The notes beneath the pieces are model-generated. The model made no database searches, had not been told where the DNA came from, and saw only the letters and a program-made list of their open reading frames with translations. Below are positions 6,098-12,258 of a stretch of 14,961 bases of DNA, piece after piece (within the stretch, counting starts at the first letter, position 1; each line of letters opens with the position of its first letter). Origin of the DNA: DATFWC01 sp045801465 (GTDB taxonomy: Bacteria > Pseudomonadota > Alphaproteobacteria > Rhizobiales > Xanthobacteraceae); assembly GCA_045801465.1 (NCBI GenBank), contig JBJMSU010000187.1, positions 1 through 14,961 on the forward strand, in the 5' to 3' direction. A program made the position numbers and the translations under genes.

Positions 6098-7108
6098 TCA
6101 CATCCCCTTGTTCGCCTGGTCGACGTACTTGTTGGTGTAGGTCTTGCTCAGATCGATATTGGCCTTGGCGATCTCCGGCACCGATTGGCTGAACACGGCG
6201 AGCACGGCTTCTGCGCCCTTCGGGTCCATGCGGCCGGTCGTGGAGTACATCGGGATCGTGTTCTTCAGGGCCGCCAGATAGAGCGCCTTGTCGGCCCCCA
6301 CCATGTCTGAGGGCATCTTCGCCATGATCTCTTCGGGGCTGTGGGAGTGAATCCATTTGAGCGTGGCGAGGATTGCAGTGGTGAGCGCCTGCGTCTCCTT
6401 CTCGTGCTTGGCGATCCAGTCGCTGCGCGTGTAGAGCGCGCCGCCCGGGTATTCGCCGCCGAACACGGCGAGCGTGTCGTGCTGGGTCCGCGTGTCGCTC
6501 AGGATCTTGATGTCCTTGTACTTGCCTTGCAGCAGCGTCACCGCCGGATCCAGCATCACGGCGGCCTCGACCGTGCCCTGCTCCTGCGCGACCACGGCAG
6601 TCGCATCCAGGCCGATGCCGACCACGCCGACCGAATTGGCATCGACGCCGTTCTTGCTCAACAGATATTTGAGGAAGAAGTCGGTGGACGAGCCGGGCGC
6701 GCTCACGCCCACCCTCTTGTTGGCAAGGTCCTTGATGGAATTGATCGTGCCCGTGTGCTTGGGCGAGACGACGAGAACCAGGCCCGGATAACGATCGTAG
6801 ACGACAAATGCCTGCAGCGCCTGGTTCTTGGCGGCGAGGTTCACGCAGTGATCATAGTAACCGGACACGATGTCGGCGCTGCCGCCGAGAACGGCCGTCA
6901 AGGCCTGCGATCCGCCTTTGAAATTGACGAGCTCGACCTCGACGCCGGCCTTCTGGTACTCGCCCAACTGCTGCGCCAGCACGGTCGGCAGGTAGCACAG
7001 GCAGCCGGCGCCACCGACCGCGATCGTCACCTTGGCGACCGCCAGGCCGCACATCAGCATCAAGGCGCTCAACGCAACCAAGAGCCGCCGGATCAACATT
7101 CCCGTCAT
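6098..7108 (-). CDS. ABC transporter substrate-binding protein, NitT/TauT (NMT1/THI5-like) type
   Basis: The 336-residue precursor has a classical signal peptide (MTGMLIRRLLVALSALMLMC onward, likely cleaved after GLAVA at residue 25), so it acts in the periplasm. The mature part starts KVTIAVGGAGCLCYLPTVLA and continues GVEVELVNFKGGSQAL and GSADIVSGYYDH, typical of type II binding proteins for sulfonates, nitrate, pyrimidines and similar. The CLC pair (C36, C38) is unusual. The ATG at 7108 was chosen over 7129 because AGGGAG lies 7 bases upstream and the signal peptide fits. The likely partners, an ABC permease and ATPase of the same family, are at 10394-12032 on the same strand beyond the TRAP operon. 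Substrate unknown; the link with pdxY suggests a vitamin B6-related or other heterocyclic compound (inference). Confidence 0.88.
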   Translation of the reverse strand: MTGMLIRRLLVALSALMLMCGLAVAKVTIAVGGAGCLCYLPTVLAQQLGEYQKAGVEVELVNFKGGSQALTAVLGGSADIVSGYYDHCVNLAAKNQALQAFVVYDRYPGLVLVVSPKHTGTINSIKDLANKRVGVSAPGSSTDFFLKYLLSKNGVDANSVGVVGIGLDATAVVAQEQGTVEAAVMLDPAVTLLQGKYKDIKILSDTRTQHDTLAVFGGEYPGGALYTRSDWIAKHEKETQALTTAILATLKWIHSHSPEEIMAKMPSDMVGADKALYLAALKNTIPMYSTTGRMDPKGAEAVLAVFSQSVPEIAKANIDLSKTYTNKYVDQANKGM

Positions 7109-7311
7109 CGCGTTCTCCCTGTCGTTCATGAGGTCAGAGGCTCGACGTTTTCAGTCGAAGCCTGTTGCGTTCTCCTATAGAGCAGCGCGACGAGGTCTGC
7201 AAAGCCGGCCTTGGAGCAAGATCGAGCGCTGCAATTGGGGCTGCAGCCGCAGGTGCGATCTGCAATAATCCCGCTCGCGAAACAGCGACGATTGGTTATC
7301 CGGAGGGGATC
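7109..7311. promoter_or_regulatory. divergent intergenic region between two transporter binding-protein genes
   Basis: This 203-base gap separates the ABC binding-protein gene (minus) from the TRAP dctP gene (plus), so promoters for both must lie here or further upstream. CTGCA occurs three times within 7230-7264 and a strong GGAGGGG ribosome-binding site for dctP lies at 7302-7308. I see no convincing -35/-10 pair or known operator. Confidence 0.4.
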
Positions 7312-8277
7312 ATGAGAAGCGTGCTGTCGGTTGCATCGGCGGCCGTCATTGCGGTGTTGTGGGCGGCGCCGCTCCCGGCACAGGAAGTGACGCTGCGGGC
7401 CGTATCGGCGTTCGCCGAAGGGACTCAATTCTCGAAGAATTTCGAGCGCTTCGTCGAGAAGGTGAACCAGGAGGGCAAAGGCGTCGTCCAGATCAATTAT
7501 ATCGGCGGTCCCCGCGCCGTGCCGCCGTTCGAGGTCGGCAATGCGGTGCGCAGCCGCGTGGTCGATATCGCCAACGTGACGGGCGCGTTCTACAGCAACC
7601 TCATCCCGGAATCCGATGCCTTCAAGCTCATCGGCAAGCCGATGATCGAACAGCGCAAAAATGGAACGTGGGACTATCTCAACCAGCTGCACAATCAGAA
7701 GCTCAACGCGTGGTACCTGGCGCGCCAGTTCCACAATGTGCCGTTCCATATCTATCTCAACAAGAAGATCGACAAGCTCGACTTCACGGGTCTCAAGATC
7801 CGCGTGACGCCGGTCTATCGCGACATCGTGCAGGCGCTGGGCGGAACGCCCATCAACACCGCCCCGGGCGAGGTCTATACCGCGCTCGAGCGCGGCGTTG
7901 TCGATGGCTACGGCTGGCCGGTCGCCGGCATCTTCGACCTCGGCTGGGACAAGGTCACGAAGTACCGGCTGGAGCCCCCGTTCTATAGCGTCGAAGTCAA
8001 CGTACTGGTCAATCTCGATGCCTGGAAGGGACTGACCGATGCGCAGCGCAAGGTGCTCAGCGAAGCTGCCCTGTGGCTGGAGGCGCTCGATTCAGAAAAC
8101 GTCGCCGGCAACAAGGCCGAGGTCGAGCGCCAGAGCAAGGCGGGCATCGAGGCGATCGATTTCGGACCGGCGGAATCGGCCAAGTTCGTCGCCCGCGCCA
8201 ACGACGTCGCCTGGGACACCGTGATCAAGCGCAACCCGGACGTCGGCACCAAGCTGCGCCAGCTCGCGGGAAATTGA
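7312..8277 (+). CDS. dctP: TRAP transporter substrate-binding protein (DctP family)
   Basis: The 321-residue precursor begins with a signal peptide (residues 1-23, ending LPA before QEV) and acts in the periplasm. The mature protein has the DctP-family TRAP binding fold, with GLKIRVTPVYRDIVQALGG at 160-178 including R164, the Arg that in this family forms the salt bridge to the substrate carboxylate, followed by APGEVYTALERGVVDGYGWP. It therefore should bind an organic anion, identity unknown. The start ATG at 7312 follows GGAGGGG by 4 bases; a longer frame from 7165 lacks a signal peptide and was rejected. It is followed by dctQ and dctM after a 188-base gap with a palindromic repeat. Confidence 0.93.
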   Translation: MRSVLSVASAAVIAVLWAAPLPAQEVTLRAVSAFAEGTQFSKNFERFVEKVNQEGKGVVQINYIGGPRAVPPFEVGNAVRSRVVDIANVTGAFYSNLIPESDAFKLIGKPMIEQRKNGTWDYLNQLHNQKLNAWYLARQFHNVPFHIYLNKKIDKLDFTGLKIRVTPVYRDIVQALGGTPINTAPGEVYTALERGVVDGYGWPVAGIFDLGWDKVTKYRLEPPFYSVEVNVLVNLDAWKGLTDAQRKVLSEAALWLEALDSENVAGNKAEVERQSKAGIEAIDFGPAESAKFVARANDVAWDTVIKRNPDVGTKLRQLAGN

Positions 8278-8312
8278 GGGCATTCATTTCGCAGACGGAT
8301 GCTTGCCCCCTC

Positions 8313-8428
8313 GTCATCACCGGGCGAGCGATCGCAACAGCGATCGCGAGGGTTGTCCCGGTGATCCCGCTTATGTTGGCAATGCCGTGCCCACCTAAGC
8401 GAGATTGCCGGGACAAGCCCGGCAATGA
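8313..8428. repeat. composite palindromic repeat between dctP and dctQ
   Basis: Two hairpins stand side by side: ATCACCGGG / CCCGGTGAT (8316-8324 / 8357-8365), enclosing GCGATCGC twice, and ATTGCCGGG-acaag-CCCGGCAAT (8404-8412 / 8418-8426). The outer ends GTCATCACCGGG and CCCGGCAATGAC are also largely complementary, the same double-hairpin plan as the 4729-4822 element but with different sequence. It lies inside the presumed TRAP operon, where it may act as a partial terminator or 3' stabiliser for the dctP transcript. Confidence 0.8.
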
Positions 8429-8465
8429 CCACTGAACCGATCATCCGAACCGTAAACAATCCAAA

Positions 8466-8978
8466 ATGAACAAGCTCTCCGCCGCGTTCGGTCGCCTGTT
8501 GGATGCCATGGCGCTGCTCGCCGCCTTGACGCTGCTCGCCATGGTGGTCCTGGTCACGGCCGACATCGTGCTGCGCAATGTCGCGCGCGGCGGCTTCGTG
8601 TGGGCGAACGAAATCTCCGAGTACTCGCTCTACCTCATCACGCTGTTCACCGCACCCTGGCTGTTGCGGCGCGGACAGCACATCCGCCTCGATCTCGTTC
8701 TCGTGATGCTGCCGGACAGGATCGCCTGGCTGCTGGACGCGGCGAGCGACATCGTCGGCTTGGCGGTCAGCCTCATCCTCGTCCGCTACGGCTTTATGAT
8801 GGCCTATGACAGCTGGCGCATCGGCTCGATCACCATCAAGAACCTGATCTTTCCCGAATGGTGGCTGCTGGCGCCACTGCCGGCGTGCTTCCTCCTGCTG
8901 GCGATCGAATTCCTGTTCCGCTTTCTCCGCCTGCTGCACCAGCGGACGCGCCGCGCCGAAGCAACCTCGGTCGGCTGA
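8466..8978 (+). CDS. dctQ: TRAP transporter small membrane subunit
   Basis: The 170-residue protein has four predicted membrane helices (about 12-34, 50-67, 86-108, 130-152), as in DctQ subunits that pair with the large subunit in TRAP uptake systems. The loop RGGFVWANEISEYSLYLI (41-58) and the following PWLLRRGQHIRLDLV resemble the conserved DctQ segment. The ATG at 8466 lacks a good ribosome-binding site. It ends 8 bases before dctM, so the two are translationally close, while the gap to dctP is 188 bases and carries a repeat. Substrate is set by DctP, not by this protein. Confidence 0.92.
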   Translation: MNKLSAAFGRLLDAMALLAALTLLAMVVLVTADIVLRNVARGGFVWANEISEYSLYLITLFTAPWLLRRGQHIRLDLVLVMLPDRIAWLLDAASDIVGLAVSLILVRYGFMMAYDSWRIGSITIKNLIFPEWWLLAPLPACFLLLAIEFLFRFLRLLHQRTRRAEATSVG

Positions 8979-8986
8979 GGCGGACG

Positions 8987-10306
8987 ATGGACTGGACGCA
9001 AGCGAGCCTCATCCTGTTCGGCGGCCTGATCGCCGTGATGGGCTTGGGCGTCCCTGTCGCTTTCGCGTTTCTCGCCATCAATGTCATCGGCGCCGCGATT
9101 TTTCTCGGCGGCGAGCCCGGCCTCGCCCAGCTCGCGCGCAATTCCGTGCAGTCGATCACCAGCTTTGCGCTCACGCCGATCCCGTTCTTCGTGCTCATGG
9201 GCGAAGTGTTGTTTCACAGCGGCGTCGCGCTCAAGGCGATCGACGCGTTCGCGCTGTTGATCCGCCGCGTGCCGGGCCGGCTCTCGGTCATCGCCATCGT
9301 GGCTGGCACGGTGTTTTCCGCGATTTCCGGCTCGACCATCGCCACCACCGCCCTGCTCGGCACCCTGATGCTGCCGACCATGCTGGCGCGCGGCTACCAC
9401 CCGCGCATGGCGATGGGGCCGATCATGGGCATCGGCGGGGTCGACATGCTGATCCCGCCGTCCGCGCTCACGGTCTTGCTCGGAAGCCTCGCCGGGATCT
9501 CCATTGCCGGCCTGCTGATCGGCGGCATCGTGCCGGGCCTGATGCTCAGCGCAATGTTCATCGCCTATATCGTCTTGCGGGCGCTCATGCACCCGCAGCT
9601 TGCCCCGAGCGACCCCGTGGACGGCGAGCCTGCACCGGCGCAACGCTGGCGCCCGTTCCTGCTGCATGTCTTGCCGCTGATCTTGATCTTCGCCCTGGTG
9701 GTCGGCGCGATGGCGGCCGGATGGGCGACGCCGACGGAAGCGGCCGCCCTGGGCGCGGCCGGCACGATGCTGGCAGCCGCGGCCTACCGGCGCCTCGACG
9801 TCACCAACCTGATGCAGGCGCTGTACGGAACCGTGGCGGTGTCCGGCACGATCCTGTTCATCATCATCGGGGCGACGACGTTCTCGCAGGTGTTGAGCTT
9901 TTCCGGCGCGGTCAACGGGCTCGTGGGTCTCATCGCCGGACAGGGCCTCTCCATGATGACCATCCTGATCGGCATGCTGCTGATCCTCTTGTTCCTCGGC
10001 TGCTTCGTCGACCAGGTCAGCATGATGCTCATCACGCTGCCGTTCTTCATGCCGCTGGTGCAGCGGCTCGGTATCGATCCGGTCTGGTTCGGCGTCCTGT
10101 TCCTCATCTGCATGCAGCTCGGCCTGCTCACGCCGCCGTTCGGCCTGTTGCTGTTCACCATGAAGGGAGTGGCGCCGCCGTCGATCGCGATGCGGGAGGT
10201 CTACGCGGCGGCGATGCCGTATGTCGGCTTCGGCCTTGTCGTCCTCGTCCTTATCTTGTTGTTCCCGGCGATCGCCACCTGGCTGCCGGCGCTGATGAGC
10301 CGCTGA
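8987..10306 (+). CDS. dctM: TRAP transporter large membrane subunit
   Basis: The 439-residue protein is hydrophobic throughout, with about a dozen membrane helices, and has DctM motifs such as FSAISGSTIATTALLGTLML, GGVDMLIPPSALTVLLGSLAG and LLTPPFGLLLFTMKG. It forms the Na+-coupled translocation subunit with DctQ in the inner membrane. The start at ATG 8987 follows GAGG by a few bases and lies 8 bases after the dctQ stop; the longer frame back to 8858 overlaps dctQ and was rejected. A palindromic repeat follows the stop and separates it from the convergent ABC permease gene. An open frame of about 515 codons on the opposite strand is a GC-rich shadow. Confidence 0.95.
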   Translation: MDWTQASLILFGGLIAVMGLGVPVAFAFLAINVIGAAIFLGGEPGLAQLARNSVQSITSFALTPIPFFVLMGEVLFHSGVALKAIDAFALLIRRVPGRLSVIAIVAGTVFSAISGSTIATTALLGTLMLPTMLARGYHPRMAMGPIMGIGGVDMLIPPSALTVLLGSLAGISIAGLLIGGIVPGLMLSAMFIAYIVLRALMHPQLAPSDPVDGEPAPAQRWRPFLLHVLPLILIFALVVGAMAAGWATPTEAAALGAAGTMLAAAAYRRLDVTNLMQALYGTVAVSGTILFIIIGATTFSQVLSFSGAVNGLVGLIAGQGLSMMTILIGMLLILLFLGCFVDQVSMMLITLPFFMPLVQRLGIDPVWFGVLFLICMQLGLLTPPFGLLLFTMKGVAPPSIAMREVYAAAMPYVGFGLVVLVLILLFPAIATWLPALMSR

Positions 10307-10321
10307 AGTCCTTTTAGTGGC

Positions 10322-10390
10322 GCATGTTCTTGTCGGCGAACCGGTGCCCACCCCGGATCAAGTCCGGGGCAGGCTTTCGCCGGAACATGC
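10322..10390. repeat. palindromic repeat / bidirectional hairpin between convergent dctM and ABC permease
   Basis: Three nested inverted repeats share one axis: GCATGTTC / GAACATGC (10322-10329 / 10383-10390), CGGCGAA / TTCGCCG (10334-10340 / 10376-10382) and CCCCGGA-tcaag-TCCGGGG (10351-10357 / 10363-10369). It fills the 87-base gap between two converging genes, so it probably works as a two-way transcript end and belongs to a dispersed repeat family. Confidence 0.8.
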
Positions 10391-10393
10391 GGC

Positions 10394-11182
10394 TCACGTC
10401 CGCGTGTCGGCGGCGACCGGCCGCCACACCAGGAGACGCCGCTCGACCATCGTGACCACCGTGTCGATGACGATCACGAAGGCCGCCAGCACGAACATGC
10501 CGGCGAACACGCCGGCCACGTCGAACATGCCTTCGGCTTGCTGGATGAGATAGCCGAGGCCGGCGGCGGACCCGAGATACTCGCCGACGACCGCGCCCAC
10601 GACGGCGAACCCGACCGAAGTATGCAGGGAAGAGAACATCCACGACAGCGCCGAAGGCCAGTAGACGTGGCGCATGAGCTGGCGCTCGCTCATCCCGAGC
10701 ATGCGCGCGTTGGCCAGGATGGTCGGGCTCACCTCCTTCACACCCTGATAGACGTTGAAGAACACGATGAAGAACACGAGCGTGATGCCCAAGGCGACCT
10801 TCGACCAGATGCCCAAGCCCAGCCACAGGGCGAAGATCGGCGCCAGCACGACCCGCGGCAGCGCATTGATCATCTTCACATAGGGGTCGAACACGGCGGC
10901 GATCAGCGGCTGGCGCGCGAACCAGAAGCCGACCAGCACCCCGCCGATCGATCCGATGACGAAGGCAAGCACCGCCTCGATCAAGGTGATCCACAGATGC
11001 CGCCAGATCGTGCCTTCGCCGAACCATTTGACGATGCGGGCGGCGACGTCGGTCGGGTTCGAGAAGAAAAACGGCGGCAACAAGGTCACCCCGAAGATCG
11101 GAATCGTGGTGCAGACGTGCCAGATCGCAATCGCCACCACGGCGACCAGGACCTGCAGCATCAGCAGCGTGGCGCGCGACAT
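10394..11182 (-). CDS. ABC transporter permease, NitT/TauT (SsuC/TauC) type
   Basis: The 262-residue protein has about six membrane helices and the binding-protein-dependent permease EAA-type loop at residues 157-177 (ANARMLGMSERQLMRHVYWPS), which contacts the ATPase. It sits in the inner membrane, and its partner ATPase is encoded just upstream with a 4-base gap, with a GGGGGAGG ribosome-binding site inside the ATPase end. The cognate binding protein is most likely the one at 6098-7108, on the same strand but on the other side of the TRAP operon. Substrate is unknown. Confidence 0.93.
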   Translation of the reverse strand: MSRATLLMLQVLVAVVAIAIWHVCTTIPIFGVTLLPPFFFSNPTDVAARIVKWFGEGTIWRHLWITLIEAVLAFVIGSIGGVLVGFWFARQPLIAAVFDPYVKMINALPRVVLAPIFALWLGLGIWSKVALGITLVFFIVFFNVYQGVKEVSPTILANARMLGMSERQLMRHVYWPSALSWMFSSLHTSVGFAVVGAVVGEYLGSAAGLGYLIQQAEGMFDVAGVFAGMFVLAAFVIVIDTVVTMVERRLLVWRPVAADTRT

Positions 11183-11186
11183 AAGC

Positions 11187-12032
11187 TCAGCCTCCCCCGG
11201 TCTGGGCGTAGCCCTTGAGCACCTCGTCCCTGAGCTTCGCCCAGATCTCGCGGTGCAGCTCGTGGAAGGCGCGATCGAGCTTCACTTCGGCGATGTCGCG
11301 CGGCCGCGCCAGCGGCACCCGCCATTCACCCATGATGTGGGCGGCCGGCCCTGCCGACATGATGACGACGCGGTCGGACAGCGCGATCGCCTCTTCCAGG
11401 TCATGCGTGATGAACAGCACCGCCTTGCGATCGGCGCTCCACAGATCCAGCAAGAGGTTGCCCATGATCTGCCGCGTCTGGGCGTCGAGCGGTCCGAACG
11501 GCTCGTCCATGAGCAGAATTTTGGGGTCGCGGATCAGCACCTGGGCGAGGCCCACGCGCTTTCTTTGCCCGCCGGAAAGCATGTGCGGATAACGGTCGGC
11601 AAACCCGGCGAGCCCGACGCGCTTGAGCCAAGCCTCGGCGCGCGTCTTGGCTTCCTTCTTGCCGACGCCGACGATGTCGAGCCCGATCGCCACGTTGTCG
11701 AGCGCCGTCTTCCATGGGAACAGGGCCTCGGCTTGGAACAGATAACCGGCCGCACGATTGAGGCCCTGCAATGGGCGGCCGAGAACCGCGATGCTGCCGG
11801 AGCTCGGCGCGATCAACCCCGCGGCCACGTTGAGGAGCGTCGTCTTGCCGCAACCGGTCGGTCCGACGATGGAGACGAATTCGCCATCGGCAACATCGAG
11901 CGAGGCGCCCTCCACCGCCGTGTAGGTCGATTTGTCCGCGAGCCGGAAGGCGATCGTTGCGTCGCGCAGGGCGACAATAGGCTCGGCGCCACGCCGGTGC
12001 GCGCGCATCGTCGAAGCTGCCGTGTCGCGCAT
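11187..12032 (-). CDS. ABC transporter ATP-binding protein, NitT/TauT (SsuB/TauB) type
   Basis: The 281-residue protein has all ABC ATPase motifs in order: Walker A GPTGCGKTT (57-65), Q-loop Q100 in GYLFQAEALFPWKTALDNV, signature LSGGQRKRV (152-160), Walker B ILLMDEP (172-178) with catalytic E177, and the switch His H210 in FITHDLEEA. It powers import through the adjacent permease on the cytoplasmic side. The ATG at 12032 follows GAGAGGGA by 4 bases; a second in-frame Met eight codons later is possible. Together with the permease it forms the first part of a likely ABC operon transcribed leftwards. Two palindromic repeats separate it from the sulfatase-family gene upstream. Confidence 0.95.
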   Translation of the reverse strand: MRDTAASTMRAHRRGAEPIVALRDATIAFRLADKSTYTAVEGASLDVADGEFVSIVGPTGCGKTTLLNVAAGLIAPSSGSIAVLGRPLQGLNRAAGYLFQAEALFPWKTALDNVAIGLDIVGVGKKEAKTRAEAWLKRVGLAGFADRYPHMLSGGQRKRVGLAQVLIRDPKILLMDEPFGPLDAQTRQIMGNLLLDLWSADRKAVLFITHDLEEAIALSDRVVIMSAGPAAHIMGEWRVPLARPRDIAEVKLDRAFHELHREIWAKLRDEVLKGYAQTGGG

Positions 12033-12112
12033 GCTTCCCTCTCCGCGCCGGCATGATGGCCTGCCCGGATAACAAAAAAGCCAGAGCGTGTCCCCTTGGA
12101 AATCTTGTCGCG

Positions 12113-12174
12113 GGTTCTAGTGCCGTTGCCGCAAGCTCGTTGAGGAACTTCAGGTCGAAAGCGGCACTAGAACC
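12113..12174. repeat. CTAG-bounded palindromic repeat, copy 1
   Basis: Perfect 13-base arms, GGTTCTAGTGCCG (12113-12125) and CGGCACTAGAACC (12162-12174), flank a 36-base centre containing GAACTTCAGGTCGAAAG. Its right half resembles the right half of the neighbouring 12183-12258 element, so the two look like diverged copies of one family. It lies upstream of the ABC ATPase gene. Confidence 0.8.
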
Positions 12175-12182
12175 ATACGCTC

Positions 12183-12258
12183 CTAGTGCCCCTTTGCTCC
12201 CGAAGTTCGTGTCAGAGGGAGCTGCCATGTATCACGAACTTCGGAAGCGGGGCACTAG
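12183..12258. repeat. CTAG-bounded palindromic repeat, copy 2, abutting a stop codon
   Basis: The arms begin CTAGTGCCCC (12183-12192) and GGGGCACTAG (12249-12258) and continue inward through CGAAGTTCGTG / CACGAACTTCG (12201-12211 / 12233-12243) with a few mismatches between. It directly abuts the stop codon of the sulfatase-family gene and probably forms its 3' hairpin. Positions 12033-12112 between the repeats and the ABC ATPase hold only its leader. Confidence 0.8.

Noticed and set aside
8328..8347. GCGATCGC octamers as a regulatory or HIP1-type site
   Set aside because: They are the inner part of the palindromic repeat between dctP and dctQ and are explained by it.
8804..10351. 515-codon open frame on the minus strand opposite dctM
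   Set aside because: Very low complexity (Asp, Glu, Gln, Arg, His) and antisense to a clear membrane-protein gene; a shadow of GC-rich hydrophobic codons.
11401..12228. 275-codon minus-strand frame overlapping the ABC ATPase
   Set aside because: It begins in the palindromic repeats and then runs out of frame through the ATPase gene, giving a low-complexity Arg/Ala-rich protein.
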